A stretch of DNA of 64,000 nt from Rallus limicola (GCA_022605955.1 JAKCOZ010000032.1:7998001-8062000); one strand, 5' to 3'. Counted from the first letter of the stretch, positions 1 to 12,689 are shown. Made by a program: numbers and translations. Notes: generated from the sequence alone by a model not told the origin.

Positions 1-3000
1 AAGGGGAGCTGGAAAATTGCTCAAAATATTTTAGTGCCTTAAAATAAGCTGCTTTTCTTAATACTGGTTTTGTGCAGGGTGCAATAACTTTGGAAGTTCT
101 GTTCTCTAGGATGACATTAGTGTTGCTTTTCATGCCCTGATTGGGAAGGCTGAATTAAAAACATGAACTTAAAATGTTATTTACTGTTTGGCTAAAAACC
201 AAAGTAATTTAGAGTAATATTGGAGTGTTCAATTCAGGAATGTTATTGGAAGGACCTTCTAGAATGGTGAGCATTAGAGTGAACAGATGCTTTTAAAAAC
301 TGGTTTTGGTCCAGTCGTCAAGAGTTTAGTATCACGTAAGGACGAGTGGAGGAATTCAGGGCTACTTGCAATTGACACTGCTGGATTCATTGTATGTAAG
401 CAAATAGACACATTGGGAAACTGTGCTAAGCACAGGTCAACCTGGATACTGCTGTGAACATTTGATGGCAGCACTAGTTCTGAAAGAAGCATTCCTCCTG
501 CCCAGTCACCTGCTCAGGCCGCTGTGTGGTTTTATGCCAGGGCAGACACTGGGGCAGCTGACAGATGAATTGGAGAAGGGAACTGATGTGGGTTAAAGTT
601 AGCTTATTTTGGGGGCAGGAGGAGGGTTGGCTTCAACTGTGGTTTGCTTTGACACATTCTCTTACCCAGTTCACTACGTGGCTACGCAAATGTTGTGTGG
701 TGCCAGAGAGGGGCCAGTCTATGATTGGGAAATGTGTAGGAACACAGGCTAGTAAAGAGCCTTAAAATATTTTAGTGCTTTACAACATTGTTTACAACAG
801 CAGTATCAGCTTTTGGTGGCCTTCTGGAGAAACAGGGCTGTTTTCTCACCTAGAGTGAGACTTGCATATAAACCAAACATGTAAACTAGACACAGCAATG
901 TGGCCTCTTCATGTTAGCATTGCTTTAGTGTCCTGAGATTTAAATTGATTCCTTAATGTAAATGCATGAACAATTGGCTTTGTTAAAAAATACAGCACTA
1001 GCAGAAAGCTGGTTTTAATTAAATACTGAGACCGTGATACATATTTAAGCAGGTTTAAGTTGCTTCCCTCTTTGGTCGCTTTTTTAATTGCACTAGTAAG
1101 CATTTGCTGTAATTTTGTTTACCAACTGTAAGAAATTCTTAACTTTAGATAATTTTATATATTACTGTCATGCTTTAGAATATGGATTCAGTAATTCTAT
1201 AACTTGCTATCAGGCTACCTTATATCTTGGGGGCCTTTTTTTGGGGGGGAGGGGAGGTGGTGTTGATCTGTATCCTAGTTTTGCTTTTCCTTTTAACATA
1301 ACTATATCTTAAAGTGTGTTGCTCCTCCAAGTTACCAATGCACTTAAAACCTCAAATCCAGCTTAAAGAGCCTTTTCTCGGAGGCCATCCATATGTTTGC
1401 AGAGTAGCCTTAAAGCTTCTGTCAAAGGTACATAAATACTACACCATTGTACAAACATGTCAGACTGCTAGAAAGCACAACTGTGAATCCCTCTTCAATT
1501 TAAGTTAAAACCAGGAGAAAAAAGCATTTAAAAACATGTTTGGCTATTTTACTACTTAAACAGTTTCCCTTGAAAATACCTTAATGCCTGCAGATATTAT
1601 TTGATTCCTTTGTTATGAAATTTCACCTACAGTTTAAATGAAAGCAAACTAATCACATAGGCTTGTCTGCTTCATGTTGTTATAGAAACAGCAATTTCAA
1701 AATGAAAGTTGAGATTGAACATCAACTCTAGACGTTCTAACTAAAATCTCTTCTGGTTGCATATGTGGCATTTTCATTTGTAATGTGAAGCTGATCCTTT
1801 ACATGTAATTGAAAGATACTTTCTGAAAAGTAATGAAATCATCTGGATTTATGAGAAACTCTCTGGAAAATATTCACAATGATAGCTTTATTTCCCATTC
1901 CCTTTGAATGGAGACTTGAAGAAGCCATTAAGACCAGCAAAGTCATTACTTCAACTTCAGATGACTTCACTGCTACTGCTGTTGAGCAAGAATGGTTCTG
2001 CAGTTCCTATTATGCAAGTGCTACTATTATTGTTCCAGCTAAATGTGATTATAACACATTATATTGCACAACTAAGTAGGGCAAGAGAAATTATATTTTC
2101 TGTAGCAAAGAAAATTTGCTGGAATCCAATTTGAACAAGAAATACTCCTTATGGGCCGATTTCTGAGATACTTTTTTTTTTTTTCTCCAAGCTTTCTTTA
2201 GTTTGAAGTGAATAATAAAGTCCTTGCCTGCACCTGAGAGCTTAGCAAATTGGTGTGTGTGCCAGCGGTGCACATCAGCTGCTTAGTGTTTGGAATACAC
2301 ACTCTGTTGTGTCCTGGTCATAGATTATAAAACCTTTTTTTGGTGCCATGCATGCCTGAAGCTTGAGGAATTCTGCATGGTTGCTTGGAATAAACATAGG
2401 CCTGTGACTTCCTGGCATATTTTGCCAGTGCAGTCTTAGCTCTGGTGCCACCCGCTGCAACAGTCCCAGAGTTGTGTCTGTGTTCGTGCTAAACTGTGGG
2501 GTGAATGGGATGAGGACCATCAAGTGTTTGCAGCCGTGGGCTCAGGGTTCATAGGCTGGTTACTGAACAGTGTAGCGGGAGTGAAAGGACAAGATCAAGC
2601 TCGTGTTTCTGCAGGCTGCTTGAATGACAGTTCTTGTTGGAGCATCTCTTCTGTGGCCAGGCCAGGTAGGGCAGTTCGTTGGGAAATGTAACTTCGAGGA
2701 ACCGCGCAGTATTTCTAGGGAACCCAGGAGTTCACCTGGAATGGGCTGGAGCAGAAGGTATCAATGGGAGTTCTTGACCACGTGAACATTTAGGGAGCCA
2801 GCAACATGAGCAGCGTTCTGTGTGCATCAGGAAACTCCAGCAGTGGGGTAACTAGAGCAGCCCTGAAAATGTGTTCTCTGTAGTAAGGACTTTGTCCTCC
2901 TGGTTGGCTTAGACAAGCCTTTGTACATGTGAAAATACTAGCACGGGCTAGCTAAATGCCTCCAAATATCTGGTATCTCGTAATACATTGCTCAGTTTAG

Positions 3001-6000
3001 TCCTGCAATTGCTTGAAAGAGATTGTAGATGTGGGCTGGAGAAGCAGATATAATACCCAGATCCCACACAGCAGACCTAATAACACACGTGCTCAAACAG
3101 GGCGGTTTGGAAACTATGCTTTATGGCTCCCTGGTGCTGCACAGAATGCTGGCTGGTCATATAATACCATCTTCTGGTGTTTGGCTGCTGCACTGCACCC
3201 TTGATAGCTGAAATGGCACAGGAATCCTCTTTATTATACTTACTGTCCAGTGGCTACAGCAATGTTACGTTAACACAAGTGCACAAACCAGTGAGGGTAT
3301 AAGGGGAAGAAAATACTCGTAGCTGAACTGGTGAATTTGGTCTTGTGTGTTAATGCATTTGAATGCCATAACTTTAAATTTAACCATGTTTCCCTGCTGG
3401 CCTAAAACAAACTCCATGGAAATTGTTGCTGTTACAGCAGAAACCAACACACGAACGGATTATGTTGTGTTTCCGTTATTTCTTGGTTTATTTTTGGTAC
3501 TAAAAACATGAAGGAAGCTTGTTGTATGTGATTTGATTTAATCTTAAAATAGGTACACAGAACTGCATCTTAGGCTATTCAGTATTTTTCTCCAGAACTG
3601 TAATTTGTTTTGGTGTCTTATAATGAGCTTTATAACTATTTCTCCTCAGTGTGTCGTGACTGGTTTAGCAGGAAAGTATTATCCCTCAGCAATAAAAAAG
3701 GCTTTTTTCTTTTTTTCTTTTTTTCTTTTTCCCCTTTTTTACTTAAAAGATGAGTATTACCAGGCACAGTGATTTCTTTGTTTTGGGGAAGTCTACAGGA
3801 ATGTTTGTGGTGATGTTAACATTTTAAAAGAAAATTAAGAAAATAATAATTTTCCTATCTAGTCTTTTGCCACCTTCAAAAAAATTCTCCTGCAGATAGG
3901 ACATAAGCCTGGCTTCAGCTTCCCCAGTCACTCGAGTTCAAGAATCAACTCAGTTTTTCCTGTTACTGGTTGTTTTGGTCTTTACAATACCTGTAGCAGA
4001 GTTGGTTCAGTTGCCTGTAAGACTGAAAGGTACCATCATTCTAACATGGTACATTAAGACACGTTTTTTTGGTGACTGTTCTATGGGGTGGCATTGGTTT
4101 GGGGGTGTGTTTTGCTTGGGTTTTTAAATTATTTTAGTTTTTTATTAAGTGGAACTGGGCTCGTAGTGCAGTTCACCCAAGCTTGGTACATTCATCAGCC
4201 CATTACTGTAATGGCATCTTGTATCACTCCTTAAATATTCAAGCATCGCATATAGATTGTTGCTGGAGGTTTTATCTCCTTTGAATAATACCACAGTTGT
4301 GGGATAAAACCTGCAGCAAACATCATTAAATAAACTTGTGTGTATGGTATGCTTGAAGTTCTTACCTGTCAAATGTTAATCTATTTGATTTAATTTTTTT
4401 TGCTGGTATCTATGGTTACCTGAGTTAATGGGATATAGAGCACTTATGGATGAATTACTTCATCTCCTATTTTTAGACAGAAGAATTTAAATGAGCATAT
4501 CCATCAGATACACTACAAGCAGCTGTTGGTATTTCAGATGGTTACTTCAGTAATGCATTTAAAATCTGGGGAATGTTCTGTAGAATGATTTTCTGTTTGT
4601 CTGAGTATCAGAACTAGGCATATCCCCCTGGGATCCCATGTGCAAACTTAATTTCTGTCGGTGTATGTTTAACATCTTTAGCAGATGTTTGACATTTGGT
4701 TGAATTGTGTAGAAAGGAAGATGGTTGATCTGTCCCCACTGCATGTTGAAGAATACCCCAAGGCCACCTTTGTGGTCTGGTTCCCTGTCCAACCAGGCAG
4801 GAGGCACTTGAACACAGCCTGGAGCTGATTGTTGGGTTCCTTCAAAACCTGGGGGAGTCCTTGTGGGGCAGGAGTCCTTGTGGGGCAGGAGTCCTTGTGG
4901 GGCAGGAGTCCTTGTGGGGCAGAAGGGTGCTGCACAGGCAGCCTCCTTCATGTCCTGCCAGGCTCCAGGGCTGGCCAGCAGTAGGGTGCCAGTTGGCTCC
5001 CTGGCGCCAGAGTTCCTCATCCCATCAGGATTTGGGATTATGCTGTTCTCCTGGGTATGCCAAAAATCCTTTTAAGAGCAGTGTCATAATAACCCAATTC
5101 TTGTTCAGTCAGGTTGAATTGTATATGCAAAGATATTCCCAGGGTTTCTGCCTTTACCTTTGTGAATAAAGCAAGGTTAATTACTTTAATTTGTTCATAG
5201 TGTTGTGATGAGCAGCAGTGTCGACCAGTTGTGTTCTGGAAACTTTTTCACTTGTGTTTTATCAGACTATTACTGAAAATCTTTCAGTATTTTACACTCA
5301 TGGCTAAATTGTTTGCTTGTTTTATTGCGGTAATGCCATAACAAAGAAACCAGATACCATGAAACTACTGCTGAATCTAATCTAGATGTTAAAAATCAAT
5401 TGAACTATGTCCCTGAACAGAAGGGGAAATCTTGGCTGCTGTGCAATCGAGAGCCTTTCTAACATCAGCTGAAGAAATTTGAGAGACTTACATACTTTTC
5501 ATCTGAGTTCTTAGTTGTTTCTGTGTAGCTGGCCTTTTCCAAGGCCAAACTAACATGTTGAAGTGACAAACAGGATTTATTATTTTTTTAATATTAGAGC
5601 AAAATTCACTCTCATGCTGTAAATGAATTCTAGCAGAACTGTATGGGTAGCTGCTACAAATGCCCCTTTATGTGTGGACTAGATAAGTTTCTTTTTAACT
5701 TTCCTGTCACTGTAGTATTAGCCCTGCATGTCCTGATTCACTGAGATGAGCGTAAAATAGATATGAGTTGAGACTACATTGCATAAACAATGGCCCACGG
5801 AGACCTAAATAGTAGCTGTAACATTGTCCAGCTGAAGAGTTCAGAGAAAGGAGCTGCTTGGTGGTGTCTTAGATTATTCACTGAACCTCTGTCAAGAAGG
5901 ACAAGTGGCTCAAGATGGGCTGGTGAAGGTAGGGGGGTGAGGGATGCATGAAACATATATTCTGCAATTCAGAAGTGAATTTTATCAGTAGTGCTCCAGT

Positions 6001-6231
6001 CCCTTAGTTTTAATATTTTATGCTATTTCAGTAGCTTTATGAGAAAATATTTTTATAAGCAGTTCTTTATATTAGTTTGTTTTGGTTTTTTTTTTTTTTT
6101 TAATTAGAAAGGAATCTGGATTAGCTAAAAAGCCAAATGATGGCAGTTGATACCTTCCTTACAGTATCAGTGGGCATAGCTCCAGAGTGGAGCTGAAGCA
6201 GTAACTCATTGCCACAATTTGTCGTTCCTAG
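1..6231 (+). other. RTKN2: RTKN2 intron (window starts inside it)
   Basis: This stretch precedes the first recognisable RTKN2 exon, whose acceptor ends at 6231. I looked for the preceding PH-domain exon, expected to end just before the Glu-Thr-Arg-Ile that opens the exon at 6232, and found no convincing match, so it probably lies left of the window. The interval is AT-rich with T-tracts (about 2171-2184, 3703-3740, 6083-6102) and a short 17-bp tandem repeat near 4854. The open frames here are short and resemble no known protein. Confidence 0.7.
4854..4923. repeat. 17-bp tandem repeat, about 4 copies
   Basis: The unit GGAGTCCTTGTGGGGCA is repeated about four times head to tail with almost no divergence, and the last copy changes at its 3' edge. 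It is a small minisatellite inside the RTKN2 intron. The open frames across it on both strands follow from the repeat and are not evidence of coding. The near-perfect identity suggests recent expansion and likely length polymorphism. Confidence 0.9.
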
Positions 6232-6397
6232 GAAACCAGAATTCGAGCTGTGGATAAGGACTCCAAGAGAAGAACTAATACCTTCTCTGTTATCAACCCT
6301 GTATCTGGAGAGGCTGTGACGCAACTTTTTGCTACTGACAGTAGGGATGAACTCCATAAGTGGATGGAGGCTTTCTGGCAGCATTTCTATGATCTGA
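6232..6397 (+). CDS. RTKN2: RTKN2 exon: C-terminal half of the PH domain
   Basis: Internal coding exon of rhotekin-2, a pleckstrin-homology protein of the Rho-effector family linked in mammals to lymphocyte survival and NF-kB signalling. It starts in phase 0 after a polypyrimidine-CTAG acceptor and ends one base into a Ser codon before GTAAGT. The 55 complete codons open with ETRIRAVDKDSK and contain NTFSVINPVSGEAVTQ and HKWMEAFWQHFYDL. The last of these is the C-terminal amphipathic helix of a PH domain with its invariant Trp. It aligns residue by residue with the mammalian RTKN2 PH domain as I recall it (for example MEAFWQHF), with conservative changes only. The first half of the PH domain and the N-terminal HR1/anillin-like region must lie left of the window. 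Confidence 0.95.
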
Positions 6398-8329
6398 GTA
6401 AGTAAGCAGGCAGCACTGGCAGCGTGTCCTCTGAGTGGGGCGTTACACAACATCAAATGGATCCTTGAACACTCTGGATTGCAATTGCCTCAAGAGCCTT
6501 TGTTTGCAAGGCTCATGAGAAGAAGAATGTTCTTTGGGTTAATATTGGGGGTGGTCTAAGCTATTCTACTAAACCAGAATCCACGTGTTCAGTCCGGGTT
6601 TCTGCAGGAAACCAGAAGCAGAGCATGTCCATTCATCTCAGAAGAACTTGGTCTCTCTTAGTGGTGTTCTAGGTAACTTATTTTTATTTTTGAGGACTGC
6701 TAGGTTCTCACCATCTCTTCCTCTGCTGTAGCAGGATGAATCCACCTCGACCTGGGCACCCTACCAGTGGTGTACCAGTTTTGTGAGGTTCTGCAAGCAC
6801 GAAACCTCTGGGTGTGGGAGCCCTAGTGAGAAGCAGTGAGGATGCTGGCTGGATTGATTTGGGGCCCTGGCTAGCATGTAGATTCAGCCAGCCCTTGCAA
6901 GTAGGCACACGTGTACGGGATTTCCTTGCTCAGCAGTGTTATGGATGAATTAAATTGCAACTCATTGCATTAGGGATTACTTGACTCTGGTGGCAGTTCT
7001 CAGGTTTTGGTACCCCTTGTTACGTTGGAATGTGCCCACCGTCCAACCCAGTCATGCAAATACACACTGCTTCCTTGAACCTGGTAAAAGCCATACCTGA
7101 GGCTTTCTAACAGAGAAGTAAATGGCATGACAAATTGATGCTTGGATCCTTTGGCTAACCTCTGGAACAATGCTGCTCTTACATGAAAGAAGAAACTCAT
7201 TTAATGGTGTAAACCAGTGAAATGGTATCGAAGCAGTGCACTGTGTTGTTTAAGAGCCAGTATTTTTTGGTAAGAACTAGATAAATTTGTCTTTTTTTCT
7301 GCTCTAATAGTTTGACACATAGTATTATTAAAAGTAAGGAACAGCTGTCAGTTATGCTGTCACTGACGGGGTACAGTTGGCTCCTGATAGTCATTTTTAT
7401 CAGGTCAGAAAACAGAACCAGGTCAATAATGAAATATCAGTCTTAAGTCAGAAGCCACAGCAATAAAATCAGTGGGTTGATGTTGTGGATACTTAGTATT
7501 GTAGTTGGTATTTCTGGTCCTTTCTAGCTCTGATTTACAATGAGGAAAGGCTCTATCAATTAAAGAAACACACCAAGCAAAAACTAGGGCATCCTCTTTA
7601 AATTAGCCACAGAGTGGGGTAAAAGAATTACTTCTTATTCATTATAGATAGAATACCCATGGATTTTTGAGACATTTTCCTTAGGTTCTGGAAAAAAATG
7701 GGTCACTTGGCATTTAAATGCCTTTTTTTCTTCCCTGTTTCTAAAATTCTCTTAAAATTAATGTGCTCAGAAAACTTGGAATGATTCCTATGAACAAAGT
7801 AATTTTACTGTGTCTTGTTTTCCTTAAGGTCAAAAATCTATTAATAGAAAAAGAGGTTTCCTTGTCTGCTAAGGGATAAAAGGCAAGTTATCCTCTATTA
7901 AGAGAGAACCTTCCTTTACTATAACATTGTAACATGGTTGTATAACACCCAGCCTGCAGTATATTGGAGGTTGTCCCAGTAACTTCATGAAGCTTCCCTA
8001 ACCTTAAACTATGTGCATATAAATATGCATTTTTAGAGGATTTTTGATGAATTTATACTGTGTTGAGGGGTTCAAAGACACAACTTATGATATTTAACCT
8101 TCATAATGTAACAGTCTTGCTGGGATGCTTGATGGTAGTAGCTTGTAACCTTTGTGCGAAGGGAATGAGCGGAGAGTTGAAAATACAAATGCATCCTGAG
8201 CTACACGAAAGTGAGTGCCTACTGTTTAGCATCACTTTGGAAATAGCTTCCTAACACCACCTAATACCTTCAGTTTTTTTCAAGCTGAAGTGTTTAAGTT
8301 CCAGTCATTGTTCTCTTTTTCTCTCTCAG
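6398..8329 (+). other. RTKN2: RTKN2 intron
   Basis: Intron bounded by GTAAGT at 6398 and a CTCTCTCAG acceptor at 8329. It is a phase-1 intron that splits a Ser codon (A|GC). I see no coding sequence, RNA gene or recognisable transposon in it. The unique sequence is AT-rich with short T-tracts. Confidence 0.9.
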
Positions 8330-8437
8330 GCCAGTGGAAACACTGTTGTGAAGAACTTATGAAAATTGAGATTATGTCACCACGGAAACCACCTTTGTTC
8401 TTGACAAAAGAAGCGACCTCCATCTACCATGATATGA
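8330..8437 (+). CDS. RTKN2: RTKN2 exon just after the PH domain
   Basis: Coding exon of 108 bp between a polypyrimidine-CAG acceptor and GTAAGT, with both flanking introns in phase 1. It encodes SQWKHCCEELMKIEIM followed by SPRKPPLFLTKEATSIYHDM, almost identical to the mammalian RTKN2 segment right after the PH domain as I recall it. This conserved linker has basic and proline residues and connects the PH domain to the C-terminal region. Exon length and phase fit cleanly with the exons on either side. Confidence 0.95.
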
Positions 8438-9948
8438 GTAAGTGGGATTTGTCTTTTCAAGTTGCAGGGTAACAGAAACAACATTGTCTGTGCTCAGATG
8501 GCTTCTGGTGTTGATGTTGAAACACTGAGTTTTTTCGAGGGCACTTCAGACAATGAAAGAGCAACATAATTGCATACCAAGGAGTTCATATGAAATCTGA
8601 ATTTGTAGCAGCACAAATAATGACTAGATTTTTATACCTTGAGCCAAAAAATCTGCCATCTGGGCTACAGCTAGGAAGCCCTGAACACATTCAAAAAAAG
8701 CTGTCACTGGAAATAAACATTCATCCTAAGAGTAGTGTAAAGCTCAGGAAATGTAAAGGTAAAATAGTCTGGTCTGCAAACTGACAATAGCTTTAACTAG
8801 TTGCATGAAATTAATATGCTGTTCTCAAAGCTATTTAAAGGCTTAGCTAACATAACTTACCTAATTGTTTGGCCTTTCGTAATGATGTTGAAAAATACAC
8901 TTGGAAAATCTGTCTAGCACGTATTTGAGACTTCTATTTTTACAGAGCAAAATGGTATTCAGCAGGATTATTTTAATAGTTTCATTACAGAAATAATATT
9001 TACAGACTAGAAAAAGTAGGTCACTTTGTTTTAATGGGTCCAATGCAGTATTGGCTGCGAAACAGTGTGCAACTAACTCTGAGTGCCTGCCTGCTTGCTT
9101 GCTGCTTGAGTTTGGGACTGCAGAGATGCTCAAAATATCGTGTGGGTCACTGAGTCACCATGCATCAGAGTGCTGAACAGTCAAGAGAGTCCTATCTAAG
9201 CTATGAATGCAGAGCAGCAAGGCAGTAAATAAAGTACATAGAGGTTTTACCAAGTTAACGCTGTAGCATAATTCTACCTATACTCCAGTACAGCTGTGAG
9301 CAGAACACAAACTCTGTTTCACTCTTAATATACCAGGGTTTTTTTTCCCCTGCTTATTTAGAGGATTAAAATGGGGTTTTTTAATAAATGTGTTGAAGAT
9401 TATTAATGTGTGGCCTGCACTAGAAAAGATTGCTGCTGTTTCAGAGGCTACTATTACTGCAGTATACATAGAAAACTCAATATGAAGGATAAGAAATGGG
9501 GTTGAGACACTCTTAAAGCACATAAAGAAAAATGATAGATGTGAAGATGTCCTGTTTTCTGCAGGCTGGAGGCACAAGAATACTTAGTCATGGGCCTTCT
9601 GTGAAACAATTTTCAAAGCACTGTACAACAAAATATGTTGAATATCTAACACACATAGGTTTCCTTGCAGTAATTTTTTTTTTTCTACTTGGAAAGAAAT
9701 ATCAGTGCCTACCCTGTTGCCTCAATGCTGACTGTCACGAAAACAGTTCCCTCCTGTCACCTCAGTTCTCTCTTTGAAAGCATATTAATGGATGAAATGG
9801 AAAAGATTACATCCTCTTAACAGTAGTCCGAACTCCAGGAGACCGAGTTAAGAGTTTTGTATTCTGAATAATAATAACGAAATAGGTAGTGGTCAAATTG
9901 TTCAGTAGCATTTCAATTGGAGTTAATTGCTCTCCCTTAAAACTACAG
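8438..9948 (+). other. RTKN2: RTKN2 last intron
   Basis: Phase-1 intron from GTAAGT to an AAAACTACAG acceptor at 9948. It contains unique AT-rich sequence only. Several open frames of 60-100 codons occur here but show no conserved motif or family resemblance, so I do not treat them as exons. Confidence 0.85.
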
Positions 9949-10349
9949 GCATTGATTCTCCAGTGAAGCACGAGGGCTTAGCTGATATCATACAAAGAAA
10001 AATCGAAGAGACTGATGGTGAGTTCCTGCTTGGCCAGCAAAAAGAGCCTGCATCTTCCTTATGGGCTTCGCTCTTTGATGGATCTCATGAGATGGCTGTT
10101 CAGAAAAACAGGTACCTGGGCCCAAAGAGAGATGCTGTGAGTCCTAATGACAGCAAAGGCAAGAAAAGAAGAGCTCCGCCTCCGCCCTCTGATAAGGCGC
10201 CCTACAGTGCAAAAGCACAGGTGAACCCTGAGCAATTGGGCAAGGAGAACCAGGAGAAGTCTGACTGCACATCTACCGGTACTCCTGCCTCAAGTTCAAA
10301 GCTGCCTGTGAAAATACAGCAGTTGCAGATGCCTGTTGCTGCTCCTTGA
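9949..10349 (+). CDS. RTKN2: RTKN2 terminal coding exon, C-terminal region
   Basis: The last coding exon starts two bases into a split Ser codon and runs 132 sense codons to TGA at 10347-10349. It begins IDSPVKHEGLADIIQRKIEE, then reads WASLFDGSHEMAVQKN and a basic, proline-rich segment KGKKRRAPPPPSDKAPYS, all aligning with mammalian RTKN2. The three exons here total about 224 residues. Mammalian RTKN2 (about 609 residues in human) continues roughly 50 residues past the point of this TGA. Homology to that missing tail is visible in the same frame downstream and is annotated separately. The stop looks like a CGA-to-TGA change at the Arg codon after Ala-Ala-Pro. A local sequence error is possible but would not explain the second in-frame stop. 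Confidence 0.93.
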
Positions 10350-10502
10350 AAAACTGGTCCTTGTAGAAAAAGCAGTTTAGCTGGCTGTGGGAATCCTGTT
10401 TCATTGGTTAACAAGATGGAGTCTGGAACCAAGCTGGTGCTGACCCCTAGATAGAAAAGCATCACGGAAATGCTAGACCCTAGATTGTGTTTGCAGCCTT
10501 AG
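10350..10502 (+). pseudogene. RTKN2: Relic or readthrough of the RTKN2 C-terminal tail
   Basis: In the frame of the RTKN2 last exon, the 51 codons from the TGA (10347) to a TAG at 10500-10502 still align with the mammalian C-terminus, which has about 50 residues from the equivalent point. Shared features are a basic K..P.RK...L stretch after the first stop, a TPR block before a second stop (TAG at 10452-10454, where mammals have PAPRQ), and then KSITEMLDPR matching recalled mammalian KSIKDILDPR, followed by LQ. Both stops sit where the mammalian protein has Arg and Gln, so each fits one C-to-T change (CGA to TGA, CAG to TAG). The final residues are also shorter than in mammals. I infer a tail lost by nonsense mutation; stop-codon readthrough is the alternative. 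Confidence 0.75.
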
Positions 10503-11701
10503 ACATCATAATAAGCTGAGAAGAGTCCTGGGAATTTTAAGTTTCTTGGCCTTCTACTATAACTCTTGAGTAGAACTAGATTTTAGCACATAGCTTTGTA
10601 AGTATTGAGGCTAAAGTTCTTTTTTAGCTGGGGCATTACTACTGGCTGCACTCCTAGCTGTACTGATTGCCGCTACAATCCAAACCATTGCACTAGGAGT
10701 GGGTCAGTTTTCTCTGTCTGCAGTGATGGTGTTGCATCCCAGAAGAGTGGTTCGGTACTTTCCCCTTGGAAAACTGGCAGTGTTCCAGGTAACTCAGTGT
10801 CCCTGCAGCGGGGATGTTACCGTTGCCTTTCCTCCAGTCCCTCAGCTTGTCCTGCCCGCCACTCTTCAGTCTGGGTCAGGTGGGAATTTCACATGCGTTC
10901 AGCCCAGATCTTGCAAAGCTGATTTTTCTTGGGCTCTGTGCTTGCATCACCTAAAATACTGTTATCTCTCCCTTGCTGTTTGGGGAGCTACAGCTTATGC
11001 AGTAATGTCCTATGGAAAGTTACTGTGCTCTCCTGAACAGCTCTGTAACTCCGTGTGAATTTCTGAAGCGGTTCTATCAGTGTAGCTTGGGACCTCTTAA
11101 GTTCTTGCTGGTACCTGTGCTGTCTGAATGGACCAGGATGATCTGTGTTTGAGCGAGACTGCGATCCATCACTGCCGCTTATTTTGAACTAACGGGGACG
11201 TTTACAAGCAGAACCACCTATGAAAAGCTATTCAGGACTTCGGTTTTACGGTGGCTTTGCCTGACAGAAGGGGCTCTGTAGCATACCTTCTCCTTTGTGG
11301 GGCCTCTGGGCTCTTCTTGGTAGATGGCTGCTTTGTAAACATGGAAGTGTTGCTGGTAAACTAATAGGATGGTGGGTTTTTTTTTACCACTCATTCTTTC
11401 TTGAAATAGCAGAGAACAAGTACTTCAGGCAAAAATATCAGACCTTGATATCTTTTCCATTAGATTGTTTGCCTTTTCTGTAAGAAGGATGGGTTATTAG
11501 GGTTCCTGTGGCACCTGTAGAACATCTGCTGTGCATGGGAAGGCTCTGCTCACGACCCACAACTTAAATGTCCAACCCTTTCCTTGGCTGATGCATTTAC
11601 CGCAGATGCAAGCAAAGGTCTGCTTGCAGATCTCCTTCGAGAGCCTTGGCATTCAGACCCGTGTTGAGTGAGTCATACCAGCAACTGTGTGTGTACAGTG
11701 C

Positions 11702-11707
11702 AATAAA
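11702..11707 (+). promoter_or_regulatory. RTKN2: Candidate proximal RTKN2 poly(A) signal
   Basis: Canonical AATAAA about 1.35 kb after the RTKN2 stop. It is followed by T-rich sequence and, about 65 bases on, a GT-rich tract (11772-11789) of the kind that acts as a downstream element, though this one is rather distant. Confidence 0.4.
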
Positions 11708-11771
11708 AATAATTACTATTTTTCTAAAGTACAGATGGGTTTGGGAGCTTTACCATTTCTCCAGAAGATAT

Positions 11772-11789
11772 TGTGTGTGTGTGTGTGTG
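11772..11789. repeat. (TG)n microsatellite
   Basis: About nine TG dinucleotides in an uninterrupted run. Confidence 0.95.
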
Positions 11790-12328
11790 GTCAGTTTGTT
11801 GGTTTTATCTAGGTTTTTGCCTTCAGCCAAGCTGCACAGCCATATAGGTGTCTGCTGAAGTCCCTCAGTAGTGCGTTGGCTGCTTGGGATGGGGCTTGAG
11901 AGGCAGGTTTCGTTTACAAATCCTTTTGCAAGATTAGAGCCCTTCTTTTCTTCTTTTCCTTGTTCCTCCTTTGTTTAATCACATTCCATTTTCCTTCTGA
12001 AACAACCATAATCATTCTTACAATAAATCATGCTGTTATTTAAGTGGATGGTTTGTGAATGGCTTATAAATAGGAACAGGAAAACTGAAGAATAACTACA
12101 TGATTATGTAAATCAGACACAGTCGACTAAGTGGACTGTGCAACTCTGAACAAGAAATAGGGAAAATAAATGGGAGGGGGGGAAAAACCCCCATATTTTC
12201 CAAAATGCAGCTGCAGTTTATTTAGCTTCAAATCTATCCTTAAATGTTATTTAAGGATATTTCCTTCTATGGGATGAAAGAATACCTTTTTCTTTGTAAC
12301 CCCCTTCTGTTTAGTTGTTATATTTCAA

Positions 12329-12334
12329 AATAAA
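12329..12334 (+). promoter_or_regulatory. RTKN2: Candidate distal RTKN2 poly(A) signal
   Basis: Canonical AATAAA at the end of an AT-rich, non-repetitive stretch, about 350 bases before the first CR1 copy. It is the last good signal before the transposon cluster, which makes it the better candidate for the longest transcript. Confidence 0.4.
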
Positions 12335-12689
12335 GCTGGCAGATACAGAAGGCAATATAGAAGGTACCATAATGAGGATTTATTTTTTAAACTCAGCCGG
12401 CCATTGAATTTCAATGAGCAGTTTCTCTATTAAATTCAGGGGCTTTGTTTTGTGTTGAGCATACATATTTTAGGAAGGCATTTAATATTAATTTTAAAGT
12501 CTTCAAGTGATGAGGATTTGCTCATACCTCCTGTTGCAGTAGTTAATTACGCCAAGTACATTTTTCACTTGATTTTCTATTTGCATTTCTGGCTCCACCT
12601 TAAGTTATTTTGGTCTTTTTATGTATTTGATTGCTTATATTGATCTTGGTGGTATCAGCTTTTCTAATTGCCGGTGTGTAGTTGTAAGT

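Larger units (their letters stand above)
10503..12360 (+). other. RTKN2: RTKN2 3' untranslated region (end uncertain)
   Basis: Sequence downstream of the RTKN2 stops with no transposon. It includes a (TG)n tract at 11772-11789 and AT-rich sequence near 11990-12360 that looks non-repetitive. Canonical AATAAA signals occur at 11702 and 12329, with weaker-context copies near 12022 and 12166. The 3' end is therefore probably near 11.72 kb or 12.35 kb, and the sequence alone does not decide. Open frames within it have no family resemblance. Confidence 0.5.

Noticed and set aside
1..6231. A further upstream RTKN2 exon carrying the first half of the PH domain
   Set aside because: Searched for the expected end of that exon and its donor without success, so it is probably outside the window.
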